From Betaproteobacteria bacterium Ga0077527 (GTDB lineage: Bacteria; Pseudomonadota; Gammaproteobacteria; Burkholderiales; SG8-41): 64,000 nt of DNA. Under the pieces are notes generated by a model, which had not been told where the DNA came from, ran no database searches, and saw nothing but the letters and a program-made list of their open reading frames with translations. Position 1 is the first letter of the stretch; each line of letters opens with the position of its first letter. The stretch lies in contig LNDW01000018.1 in NCBI GenBank assembly GCA_001464815.1, forward strand, positions 186,001-250,000, read 5' to 3'. The translations under genes and the position numbers were made by a program. Shown piece by piece: positions 26,945 through 35,106 of the stretch.

Positions 26945-27066
26945 GCCACAGAGGGCACAGAGGAAAAACGGAGGGCACAGAGAAAATCAAAATCATAAAT
27001 TCAGGATCAGACGCCGCATTATTTCAGGATTTGGCTTTTCTCTGTGTTCTCTGTGCCCTCTGTGGC
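26945..27066. repeat. Long inverted repeat with CACAGAG arms
   Basis: Left arm GCCACAGAGGGCACAGAG (26945-26962) is perfectly complementary to the right arm ending at 27066 (27049-27066), with further GCACAGAG repeats inside. This CACAGAG-type inverted repeat recurs between genes in many unrelated bacteria and gives spurious translations there. It fills the gap between the enoyl-CoA hydratase and the dioxygenase. Confidence 0.8.
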
Positions 27067-27087
27067 TGCTTTTGATTTTTTTTTGCT

Positions 27088-27699
27088 TCAAAGACTCGCG
27101 CGCACTTCGGCCGAGCGGTCCCAGAAATTGGGTATCAGCGGGCTCGAATAGCCGGAGACGAAGGGTTTGTCGGCGCCGGTGGCCGGATCGAAGACATGGC
27201 GTTTCACCGCGCCGATGTTGGCGCCGTAGACGTGGATGCTGATCGAGGGCTTGTCTGTGAACGCGTTCGAGACTTCGTGGATGTCGCCGACGGTAGGCGA
27301 GACACGGTCGACCTGGCCGGGCAGCAGGCGCTCGGTTTCACTGACGGCCATTGGCCGGCCTGGCGCGGTGTGGCTGAAGCGCCGCGCGAGTTCAGCGCCG
27401 CGCATCATGCCGACGAGGCCCCACACCGTATGGTCATGCACGGGGGTTTTCTGGCCGGGGCCCCAGACAAAGCTCACCACCGAAAAGCGCTCCAGCGGAT
27501 CGCAGTAAAGCAGAAACTGCTGGTAATACTGCGGATGCGGCTGTGCGGCTTCTGCCGGCAGCCAGTCATCATGGCTGATCAGATCGGCGAGCAGCTTGCC
27601 GCCGGATTCGTGCATGGTTTTTTCATCGTTGCCGCTTTTTTCGACCAGTCGCGTCATTTCAGCGATGAAGTGGCGGAAACGCTGTGCGTTCGTGCTCAT
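27088..27699 (-). CDS. 3-Mercaptopropionate/cysteine dioxygenase family thiol dioxygenase
   Basis: Cupin non-haem iron dioxygenase that oxidises a small thiol to its sulfinate, 203 residues. PVHDHTVWG (about residues 92-100) provides two iron-binding His residues and DIHEVSN the third. The residue aligned with the substrate-binding Arg60 of mammalian cysteine dioxygenase appears to be Gln (in YYQQFLLY), the arrangement known for 3-mercaptopropionate dioxygenases; the Cys of the Cys-Tyr crosslink is also absent. Its ATG overlaps the stop of the family III CoA transferase upstream (ATGA), linking the two in one operon and fitting a thiol acid oxidised and then activated with CoA. Substrate choice is inferred. 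Confidence 0.87.
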   Translation of the reverse strand: MSTNAQRFRHFIAEMTRLVEKSGNDEKTMHESGGKLLADLISHDDWLPAEAAQPHPQYYQQFLLYCDPLERFSVVSFVWGPGQKTPVHDHTVWGLVGMMRGAELARRFSHTAPGRPMAVSETERLLPGQVDRVSPTVGDIHEVSNAFTDKPSISIHVYGANIGAVKRHVFDPATGADKPFVSGYSSPLIPNFWDRSAEVRASL

Positions 27700-28844
27700 T
27701 CTTTGCTCCTTATCTCAGCCAGTATTTCACCGGTATCGGCGCCGAGTGCCGGCGGGCCGCGGCGCAGGCCGAGCTTGCGGCCGGAGACCCGCTGCGGCGA
27801 GATCACGGTTTTGCTGCTGACGCCATTGGGCAGCGTCATCGGTTCCACCCACTGCATATGTTCGACCTGCGGGTCGGCGAGCACCTGCGAGTAGGTGTAG
27901 AGCGGCGCGCAGGGCACGCCGCGGGCGTTCATCCTGCCCAGCAGATCGGCGGCATCGTATTTGATGAATTCGGCCTCCAGCAGTTCGCGCAGTGCATCCT
28001 GGTGCTGCGCGCGGGTGGAAGGCGAACCGAAGCGCGGATCCTGTGTCAGGTCGGGCCGGGCGATGACATCGCAGGCAGCCTGCCACAGTTTGTTGGTGCC
28101 GGCGGCCAGCGCGAAATAACCGTCACGGCAGCAGAACGCGGCATAGGGTGCGTTCAGAGGGTGCGAAGATCCCAACCGTACCGGGTCTCGCCCAAAAGCG
28201 AACAGTTCGCTGGTCTGCAGGTTGGCGATGCCGAGCATGGCGCCGAGCATTGATACATCGACCTGGTCACCCTGACCGGTGCTGCGGGCCTTGTTGAGCG
28301 CGGCGGCGACACTGAACGCGGCATAGAGGCCGGCAGAGAAGTCGGCAATCGGGATGCCGCATTTCGCCGGACGGCCGTCACGGTCTCCGGTGACACTCAT
28401 CACGCCGCTCATCGCCTGCACCGTCATGTCGAAGCCGCCCTCGGTGGCGCGCGGCCCGCTTTGGCCGAAGGCCGAAACCGAGCAGTACACCAGTGCCGGC
28501 TTTGCCGCGGCGAGTGTTGCGTAATCGAGGCCGAATTTCGCCATCACGCCGGGGCGGAAGTTTTCGAGCACGATGTCGGCGGTCAGCGCGAGGCGTCGCG
28601 CATCAGCGCGGCCCTGTTCGGATTTGAGGTCGAGCACGACCGAACGCTTGTTGCGGTTGACCGATGCAAAGTACTGGCTGTAGCCGTCGAGGATTGGCGG
28701 CCACTGCCGCATCAGGTCGCCTTCCGGCGATTCGACCTTGATCACGTCGGCACCCATGTCTGCGAGCAGGCAGCCGGCAAAAGGCCCGGCGAGGACCTGG
28801 CAGAACTCGACGACCCTGACGTCGGCAAGGGGCAGCATCGACAT
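27696..28844 (-). CDS. Family III CoA transferase (CaiB/BaiF)
   Basis: Transfers CoA between an acyl-CoA donor and a carboxylic acid through an Asp acyl intermediate; 382 residues from the ATG at 28844 (MSMLPLADVRVVEFCQVLAG). The family blocks are GPFAGCLLADMGADVIKVE (about residues 18-36), NRNKRSVVLDLKSEQG and LVYCSVSAFGQSGP. It overlaps the dioxygenase gene by four bases. In Advenella mimigardefordensis a CoA transferase of this class activates 3-sulfinopropionate, which makes the same role plausible here but unproven. Divergent from the Bug gene at 29021. Confidence 0.92.
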   Translation of the reverse strand: MSMLPLADVRVVEFCQVLAGPFAGCLLADMGADVIKVESPEGDLMRQWPPILDGYSQYFASVNRNKRSVVLDLKSEQGRADARRLALTADIVLENFRPGVMAKFGLDYATLAAAKPALVYCSVSAFGQSGPRATEGGFDMTVQAMSGVMSVTGDRDGRPAKCGIPIADFSAGLYAAFSVAAALNKARSTGQGDQVDVSMLGAMLGIANLQTSELFAFGRDPVRLGSSHPLNAPYAAFCCRDGYFALAAGTNKLWQAACDVIARPDLTQDPRFGSPSTRAQHQDALRELLEAEFIKYDAADLLGRMNARGVPCAPLYTYSQVLADPQVEHMQWVEPMTLPNGVSSKTVISPQRVSGRKLGLRRGPPALGADTGEILAEIRSKE

Positions 28845-29020
28845 GTTTGAAGTGGTTGTGGCGCGCGGAAACAACAATCGCGGCCATCCGTGATCCGGAC
28901 TGCACCGCGTGGTGAAAAACGATTGGGAATATTATCACGCTGATCACCCGGCACTGCCGCGTGCGGGGCGTTGTTTCCGATACTGGTTTTCCCGTACTGT
29001 TTTTCAGGAGGCTGGCGCAG

Positions 29021-30013
29021 ATGAGCGTATCCAACACGAAATTCATCCTGAAACTGCTGTTCCGGAGCGGCGTGCTGTTGCCCCTGCTGTGGCCTGCGCT
29101 GACGGTTGCGCAGAACTATCCGACGCGGCAGATCCGCTACATCGTGCCGCAGGCGCCCGGTGGTTCATCGGATACGCTGGCGCGGGTGCTGGCACCGCGC
29201 CTCGCTGCGGCGCTGGGTCAGGCGGTGGTGATCGACAACCGGCCCGGCGCCACCGGCATCATCGGTGCCGAACTGACGCTGAATTCGCCGCCCGACGGGC
29301 ATACCCTGCTGCAGGTGGCGACTTCGCACGCCACCAATACCGCGATGGGCGTGAAGATGAGCTTCGATCCCTTGCGCGACTTCGCGGCGATTGCGCTGAT
29401 TTCGCAGCAACCGAACATCTGGCTGGCGCATCCTTCGCTGCCGGCACGCAACATGAAGCAGCTGGTGGCGTTTGCACGTACGCGCCCCGGAGTTGTTGAT
29501 TTTGCGTCGTCGGGCACCGGCGGCTCACAGCATCTGGCGGGTGAGCTGCTCAATGTGATGACCGGCATCCGCATCATGCATGTGCCGTACAAGGGCAGTC
29601 CGCCGGCATTGACCGATACCCTGGCCGGCCGTGTCGCGCTGATGAGTTCGACGATGGCGCCGGCATTGCCGTATCTGAAGGGTGGCCGTCTCCATCCGCT
29701 GGCGGTGACCAGCGCCAAACGTTCGCTGGCTGCGCCTGATGTGCCGACCGTGGCCGAGTCCGGCGTGCCGGGTTACGAGGCCATCGCGTGGCAGGGGCTG
29801 GTGGCGCCGGCGAAGGTGCCCGCTGAAGTGATCAACCGGGTCAGCGAGGAACTGCAGCGTGTGCTGAAAATTGCCGAGGTGCGCCGTCAGCTGATGGAGC
29901 AGGGTTATGAACCGGCCGGCAGCAGTGCCGCCGAGTTCAACGCTTTTACCCGCAGTGAAATCGTCAAGTGGAGCAAGGTCACCGCGGCCGCGGGGTTGCG
30001 TGTGAATCAATGA
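29021..30013 (+). CDS. Bug/TctC-family receptor
   Basis: Periplasmic solute-binding protein, 330 residues from the ATG at 29021 (CAGGAGG upstream). Signal peptide MSVSNTKFILKLLFRSGVLL to about AQ at residue 31; the mature part starts NYPTRQIRYIVPQAPGGSSD and includes VVIDNRPGATGIIG and PPDGHTLLQV. It is divergent from the CoA transferase/dioxygenase unit and may supply its substrate. Confidence 0.92.
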   Translation: MSVSNTKFILKLLFRSGVLLPLLWPALTVAQNYPTRQIRYIVPQAPGGSSDTLARVLAPRLAAALGQAVVIDNRPGATGIIGAELTLNSPPDGHTLLQVATSHATNTAMGVKMSFDPLRDFAAIALISQQPNIWLAHPSLPARNMKQLVAFARTRPGVVDFASSGTGGSQHLAGELLNVMTGIRIMHVPYKGSPPALTDTLAGRVALMSSTMAPALPYLKGGRLHPLAVTSAKRSLAAPDVPTVAESGVPGYEAIAWQGLVAPAKVPAEVINRVSEELQRVLKIAEVRRQLMEQGYEPAGSSAAEFNAFTRSEIVKWSKVTAAAGLRVNQ

Positions 30014-30028
30014 TGTTGCTGAACTGGG

Positions 30029-30757
30029 TCAGCCGTTCACGGCGGCTGAGAAGCGGCCACCGGCATCGAGTTCGGCCAGCACCGCCATTTCAGTGTTGGT
30101 GGCGGGCGTGGCGGCTTGCGCGGCCGAGGCATCAAAAGCAAAACCGGTCTGGGCGGCGATGGCTTCCGGCGTGGTTGACGGGTTGTAACGCGTCAGCCTG
30201 AAACGTGAACCGGCCGCCGCTTCGCGTTCGAATACCGCGAGTGGCGTCACCAGCGCGGTCATGTTGCCGGATGCGGTGACGAAATCGAGTTTGTCGACCA
30301 GCGCGCGCGGGCTGTGGTCGGTGCGCCAGGTAACCACGCGTTTTGCGGTGGGCAGCATCACTGCCGCGCCACCGCCGCCGGGGAGGCGCACTTTGGGTTT
30401 CTCCCAGGAGCCGATGGCCGAGACGTTGGTGCGGCCTTCGGCATCAATCTGCGCGCAGCCGAGGAACACCAGGTCAAGTCCGCCGCGGGCGCAGAGGTCG
30501 TAGAAATCCTGATTCGCAAAAATTGCCGGCGAACCGTGGACGATGGCCGGGTCACTGCTCGACAGCGGAATCTGCACCGGCTGCGGTTCGACGCCACCGG
30601 CGACATTGATGTAGGTAAAGCTGAAATTGTAGGCGCGCTTGGCAAGCAGGCAGGACAGCATCGGCAGCGTCGAGTTGACGCCGCTGAAGGTGATTTCATG
30701 GGCGCGGATCTGCCGCGCGAGGTGGATCACGACAAAGCTGAAGGCGGTCCAGTTCAT
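30029..30757 (-). CDS. Family I CoA-transferase-like beta subunit, catalytic Glu apparently missing
   Basis: 242 residues, beta-subunit fold of family I CoA transferases (GctB/IpdB type). It contains TFSGVNSTLPMLSCLLAKRA (about residues 23-42) and DLVFLGCAQIDAEGRTNVSA. Where active transferases have the catalytic Glu (xEAGG), this protein reads NVAGG, so the thioester-forming Glu seems to be replaced by Val. That is a feature of non-transferase members such as the IpdAB ring-opening hydrolase. The matching alpha subunit lies at 32180-32995, with mug-like and EamA genes between them on the same strand. Start at 30757; no strong ribosome site is evident. Confidence 0.82.
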   Translation of the reverse strand: MNWTAFSFVVIHLARQIRAHEITFSGVNSTLPMLSCLLAKRAYNFSFTYINVAGGVEPQPVQIPLSSSDPAIVHGSPAIFANQDFYDLCARGGLDLVFLGCAQIDAEGRTNVSAIGSWEKPKVRLPGGGGAAVMLPTAKRVVTWRTDHSPRALVDKLDFVTASGNMTALVTPLAVFEREAAAGSRFRLTRYNPSTTPEAIAAQTGFAFDASAAQAATPATNTEMAVLAELDAGGRFSAAVNG

Positions 30758-30774
30758 ATTTTCATGTTCTCCAC

Positions 30775-31653
30775 TTACTGGCGGTACGTCGCGAGCCAGG
30801 CAATCGCCAGCACGGTGATGATCGCGCCGCAGACCATCTGCGGCCGCAGTTTTTCGTCGCGCAGGAACAGTGTGCTGCCGAGCACGGTGACCAGCGGATA
30901 AGCGGCGATGATCGGCGCCACCGTCGATACGGGAGCCTGGGCGAGTGCGCCGTACATCAGCACCATCGCCGCGCCGTTGATGAGGCCGGTGGCGATGAAC
31001 CAGCGTTTGCCTGCAGCACTGGCCTGGCGCCGGCCGCCGCTGCGCAGATGCGCGGTGCCGAACACCGCGGCTGAAGACACCAGATAACCGATCAGGCTGG
31101 CGGCGAAGGGATTGGCCCAGATCAGCAGTCCGGCCTTGGCCCCGGTCTGCGCGAGGCCGCGCAGCAGGGCGCCACCCACCGGCCACAGCAGTGCGCGTGT
31201 ATTTGCCGGTGCGTTAACCAGCATGCCCGGTTGCCAGGAGAGCAGGGCGACACCGGCGGCCACACCCAGCGCGGCAATCGCGACTTGTGCCGGCACCTGT
31301 TCGCCGAGCAGCAGTGCGGCGGCGAGGATCGCGAACAATGGCGCGGTGCCGGAGATTGCGCTGGTCACCGTCGGTCCCAGCAATTCGTTGCTGCGAAAGG
31401 TGACCAGCGTGACCATCGCCGGATAGAACAGGCCCACTGCGGCGAAGATCAGCGCGGCATCGAGATTGAATGTCGCAGCATCCACCGTGAACGGCGCGCT
31501 GATCACAAACAGCAGCGTGGCTGTCGGCACGCTGATCGCGGCGCCGGTGCGCGCATCGGCATCACGCAGGCCCAGCCGCGAGCTGATCATGCCGGCGCCG
31601 AAACAGATCGTGCCGAGGATCGCGAGCAGAATCGGCGTTTCTATGTAAGCCAT
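30775..31653 (-). CDS. EamA-family (DMT) transporter
   Basis: Drug/metabolite-type membrane carrier with two EamA repeats and about ten transmembrane segments; 292 residues. The start codon ATG at 31653 and the next two codons (GCT TAC) form part of AT-rich repeat copy D, and no Shine-Dalgarno sequence is present. The second repeat (from about residue 150) has AGKRWFIATGLINGAAMVLM. Substrate unknown. It is 17 bases before the beta subunit gene and probably co-transcribed. Confidence 0.9.
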   Translation of the reverse strand: MAYIETPILLAILGTICFGAGMISSRLGLRDADARTGAAISVPTATLLFVISAPFTVDAATFNLDAALIFAAVGLFYPAMVTLVTFRSNELLGPTVTSAISGTAPLFAILAAALLLGEQVPAQVAIAALGVAAGVALLSWQPGMLVNAPANTRALLWPVGGALLRGLAQTGAKAGLLIWANPFAASLIGYLVSSAAVFGTAHLRSGGRRQASAAGKRWFIATGLINGAAMVLMYGALAQAPVSTVAPIIAAYPLVTVLGSTLFLRDEKLRPQMVCGAIITVLAIAWLATYRQ

Positions 31654-31676
31654 TGTTTTTATTGAATAATTTTTTT
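31646..31676 (-). repeat. AT-rich dispersed repeat, copy D (bridges stop and start codons)
   Basis: Minus-strand copy reading AAATTATTCAATAAAAACA then ATGGCTTA. It encodes the last residues and TAA stop of the glycosylase gene (KKIIQ-stop) and also contributes the ATG of the EamA gene, five bases further on. Confidence 0.85.
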
Positions 31677-32192
31677 GATTGCGCGATGCCACTCGCGGCG
31701 CTTGTCGCCGAGGCTGCGCGCCGCGTGCGCCGGACTGGTGGAGGGCAGACGTGTCAGGCGCAGCGCGTCGGCTTCGAGGCCCGGTGCAACGTGGCGCAGG
31801 AAAAAACGTTCGGCGGCGGCACCATTGAACAGCACGTCCTTGATCAGCGGGTGTTGCTGCAGAAAGCCCTTGAGATCGTTGACTTTGGCCGAGTTCCTGT
31901 CGATTGATGAATCGAGGCTGCCGGGGCGCTTGCAGTCGGAGAGCACATCCCACAGCGCGATGCCTTTTGCCAGCAGTGCCTGTTTGCGTTGCACATACGG
32001 CGCATTGTGGGCGATGCCCAAAAAGTCGCCGAGGATGCGCCAGAAGGCATTGCGTGGATGGGCGTAGTACTCGTTGGCACGCAGCGATTCAACACCGGGC
32101 ATGCTGCCAAGGATCAGCAGACGGGCGTTGCCGCCGGCTACCGGCGGAAAGCTGCGGACGTTTTCCGCGGACTCGGGACTCAGTTTGCGCAT
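31659..32192 (-). CDS. Hypoxanthine/uracil-DNA glycosylase, UDG family 6-like
   Basis: Base-excision repair glycosylase of the uracil-DNA glycosylase superfamily, 177 residues. LLILGSMPGVESL (about residues 25-37), YAHPRNAFWRILGDF (about 43-57) and the C-terminal RLPSTSPAHA are the signature blocks of the hypoxanthine-DNA glycosylase group. Its ATG overlaps the end of the alpha-subunit gene by 13 bases. The last codons come from repeat copy D. A DNA-repair gene in the middle of a CoA-transferase operon is odd. Confidence 0.85.
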   Translation of the reverse strand: MRKLSPESAENVRSFPPVAGGNARLLILGSMPGVESLRANEYYAHPRNAFWRILGDFLGIAHNAPYVQRKQALLAKGIALWDVLSDCKRPGSLDSSIDRNSAKVNDLKGFLQQHPLIKDVLFNGAAAERFFLRHVAPGLEADALRLTRLPSTSPAHAARSLGDKRREWHRAIKKIIQ

Positions 32193-32995
32193 TCCGGCGC
32201 GGCGGCGAGGTGTTCTTCGAGGATGCCCGCTGCATCCTGCATATAACGCTCGACCGCCGGGTAGTCGATTTCGTAGGCGGGATGCATCGAACCCGGCCAG
32301 CCGCCACGCGGCACGATGGCCGCGGCTTCAACCATGAAGCCCGGCACCAGCGTCAGCTCGGGCTGGGCGGCGAGGTGTTCGGTCGGCACCAGTTTTTCGG
32401 CGGTGACCAGTACGCGCTTCGCGGCGCGCGTCAGCGGATGGTCCCAGAACGGCGAGCCATGGACGCGGGCATTGCCCTGGGTGTCGATCTCGGCGGCGTG
32501 GATCACCGCGACATCGGGATGGATCGCCGGAATTACATAGACATCCCTGCCGCTGCCATAGGGGTCGCGCACGGTCTGCCACTGGTTGACGCGTGCGAGC
32601 TCGCTGCCGTGGACACCGGCCACCGGCTGGAAGGGGATTCCGTAGGAGGCTGCACGCAGCCCCGAGACCAGGGTGATTCAGGCGTGTTCCTCGAGTGTGG
32701 CCTCGTTTTTCTCGATGGCCTTGCGGTACCAGCGTGCCAGGCCGAAGTTGCCTTCCATGGCGACGATGCCGGCGCGGACCTTGCGCACCGCGCCGGCGCG
32801 GCACAGCAGGTCGAGGTCATAGCCGGGGGAGGGCTTGATGATTTCGAGATTGCGGCGGCGCTGGCGCACCAGTTCGCGCACCAGCGCAAAGGGGCCGCGA
32901 TGCAGAAACACGCCGCCGAGACCGAGTGCTGCGCCGTCGGGGATGCGTGCCGCGAGTTCGCCGAGGCTGATGATTTTTGAGGGGCTGGCGGTCAT
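32180..32995 (-). pseudogene. Family I CoA-transferase-like alpha subunit interrupted by an in-frame TGA
   Basis: Two same-frame halves of an alpha subunit. The ATG at 32995 (GGAGACCACC upstream) starts MTASPSKIISLGELAARIPD, with GLGGVFLHRGPFALVREL and IIKPSPGYDLDLLCRAGAV, and runs to EEHA. A TGA at 32680-32678 interrupts it, after which the homologous sequence continues as ITLVSGLRAASYGIPFQPVA and HGSELARVNQW to residue NPAYE-like C-terminal blocks, ending at 32180. Reading through would give about 271 residues, a normal size. A sense codon such as TGC/TGT (Cys) would restore the frame. It may be a pseudogene, a sequencing error or recoding. No convincing SECIS was seen. Confidence 0.75.
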
Positions 32996-33139
32996 GGTGG
33001 TCTCCGCGATGATGGAAGGCATTGTTAACGCCGGTTTGAAGTTGATTTTACACGCGGCCAGCATTCGGACTTGCAGGGGGATGTGGTGCATGCGCGGTGC
33101 GATAATCAGTTTCCTTCAACCCGCTGCGAATCCATCAAC

Positions 33140-34072
33140 ATGACACAAGCGTCAATCAACAATGCCGCAATCCAGAGCAGGGAATACTGGGTGCAAAAAA
33201 CCGTGGCCGGTGCCGCCGTAAAACTTTATGTGTATCGCAAACATGCCGCCGGCAGCGCTGCGCCGGTGCTGTTCCTGGTGCACGGTTCCTCGGCCTCTGG
33301 CCGCAACAGCTTCGACCTGCAGGTGCCGGGTCGCGATGATTATTCGCTGATGAACCATTTTGCGGCCCTCGGTTATGACGTGTGGACGATGGACCACGAA
33401 GGTTATGGCCGTTCCGACCGCACCGACAGCCACTCGGGCATTGCTTCCGGCGCCGACGATCTGGCTGCGGCGATGACCCTGATCGAGCGCGAAACCGGCC
33501 AGCGTGAAGTGTTCATGTATGGCGGTTCTTCCGGCGCCTTGCGCGCCGCGCTGTATGCGCAGAAGAATCCGGGCCGGGTACGCCGGCTGATGGTGTCGGC
33601 ACTGGTTTATACCGGCGCCGGATCACCGACGCTGGCCAAGCGCCGCGAGAAGGTCGAGGAGTACCGCAAAAATCCGCGGCGCAAGGTGGATGTCGATTTT
33701 GTGCGCAGCATGTTCACCCGCGACAAGCCGGGCACTTCCGAGATGATTGCCGCCGATGCACTCGCCGCGGCCGAGCTCGCGCTCGGTGACTCGGTGCCCA
33801 ATGGCACCTACCTCGACATGTGCGCGCATCTGCCGGTGCTCGACCCGCTGCAGATTGCTTGTCCGGTATGCATCATTCGCGGAGAATACGACGGCATCGC
33901 CGCGGAACCCGACCTGCTCGATTTTTTCGGCAAGCTGCCGAGCAAGGACAAGCAGTTCGTCTTTGTTTCCGGGCTGGCACACGCCGCGACGCTGGGCATC
34001 AATCGCCACAAGTTCTGGCATGCCATGCAGTCCTTCATGTGTATGCCGGCCAACCGCGCATTGGTGGCCTGA
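33140..34072 (+). CDS. Alpha/beta hydrolase
   Basis: Soluble alpha/beta-fold hydrolase, 310 residues from the ATG at 33140. LVHGSSASGRNSFDL (about residues 45-59) is the oxyanion region, and MYGGSSGALRA (Ser near 132) the nucleophile elbow. The acid is probably the Asp in IRGEYDGIAAEP, and the His lies in SGLAHAATLG. It heads a plus-strand run of catabolic and transport genes. Substrate unknown; a carboxylic ester hydrolysed before uptake or activation would fit. Confidence 0.87.
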   Translation: MTQASINNAAIQSREYWVQKTVAGAAVKLYVYRKHAAGSAAPVLFLVHGSSASGRNSFDLQVPGRDDYSLMNHFAALGYDVWTMDHEGYGRSDRTDSHSGIASGADDLAAAMTLIERETGQREVFMYGGSSGALRAALYAQKNPGRVRRLMVSALVYTGAGSPTLAKRREKVEEYRKNPRRKVDVDFVRSMFTRDKPGTSEMIAADALAAAELALGDSVPNGTYLDMCAHLPVLDPLQIACPVCIIRGEYDGIAAEPDLLDFFGKLPSKDKQFVFVSGLAHAATLGINRHKFWHAMQSFMCMPANRALVA

Positions 34073-34102
34073 GTCTTCAAAAAAAGCTTGGAGGGGATCC
34101 GG

Positions 34103-35071
34103 ATGAGGCGTCATGTGATGGCCGTGTTGTGCGGCCTGCTTGCAGTGTCCGGTCTTGCTCATGCGCAGGGCCAGAACTATCCGAACCGTCCCGTGCGCAT
34201 GCTCGTCGCGGTGCCTCCCGGAGGCCCGGCGGACACGCTGGCGCGTCTGGTGGGGCCGCATCTGAACAGTGCGATGGGGCAGACCGTGGTCATCGATAAC
34301 CGTGCCGGCGCCAACGGCGGCATCGCCTACGAAACCACTGCACGCGCCACTCCCGACGGCTACACCTTTGTGCTGGTCGCCGCCGGGGTCGCGATCAACC
34401 CCAGCCTGTACCGCAACGTGCCATACCACCCGGTCAAGGATTTTGCGCCGGTCACGCTGGGTATCACCGTGCCCAACATCCTCGTCGTGCATCCCACGGT
34501 GCAGGCGAAGTCGGCGGCTGAACTGGTGGCGGCGATCAAGGCGAAGCAGGGTGGTTTTTCCTTTGCCTCCGCCGGCAACGGCACTTCGGGCCATCTCGCG
34601 CTGGAGCAGTTCCGCCTGTCCACCGGCCTGTCCTTTGTGCATGTGCCGTACAAGGGTGGTGGTCCGGCCTTGCAGGAAACCGTGGCCGGCCAGGTGCAGG
34701 CATTGTTCAGCATCGCGCTTGCAGCGACGCCGCAGGTCAAGGCGGGCAAGGTACGCGCGCTGGCGATCACCAGCGCCAAGCGTTCGCCAGTGGCACCGGA
34801 GCTGCCAACCGTTGCCGAATCCGGCTACCCCGGCTTCGAGGTCATCGGCTGGTTCGGCTGGCTGGCGCCGGCAGGCACGCCCAAGCCCATCGTCGGCAAG
34901 CTCAACCAGGAGCTGGTGAAGGCGCTGGCAGTGCCCGAGGTCAAGGACCGGCTGTTGAGCCTGGCCACGGTGTCGGTGGGTGACAAGCCGGAGGAATTCG
35001 GCGCCTTCATCCGCAGCGAGTATGAGAAGTGGGGCAGGGTCATCAAGGCCGCAAAAATAGAAATCCAGTAA
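34103..35071 (+). CDS. Bug/TctC-family receptor
   Basis: Periplasmic receptor of 322 residues. The ATG at 34103 follows GGAGGGG; signal peptide MRRHVMAVLCGLLAVSGLAH with cleavage after AQG. The mature part begins NYPNRPVRMLVAVPPGGPAD and carries VVIDNRAGANGGIAYE and TPDGYTFVLV. It is 30 bases after the hydrolase and 35 before the LVIVD-repeat gene, in one likely operon. Confidence 0.93.
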   Translation: MRRHVMAVLCGLLAVSGLAHAQGQNYPNRPVRMLVAVPPGGPADTLARLVGPHLNSAMGQTVVIDNRAGANGGIAYETTARATPDGYTFVLVAAGVAINPSLYRNVPYHPVKDFAPVTLGITVPNILVVHPTVQAKSAAELVAAIKAKQGGFSFASAGNGTSGHLALEQFRLSTGLSFVHVPYKGGGPALQETVAGQVQALFSIALAATPQVKAGKVRALAITSAKRSPVAPELPTVAESGYPGFEVIGWFGWLAPAGTPKPIVGKLNQELVKALAVPEVKDRLLSLATVSVGDKPEEFGAFIRSEYEKWGRVIKAAKIEIQ

Positions 35072-35106
35072 AACCTTTCAGAACATCACCAAAAGCAGAG
35101 GCCACC

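Noticed and set aside
32640..32680. Selenocysteine recoding at the TGA in the alpha subunit
   Set aside because: The hairpin after the TGA has a short stem and a CGTG loop without the GGTC loop motif of known bacterial SECIS elements, and no selenoprotein of this family is known to me. A mutation or error is simpler.
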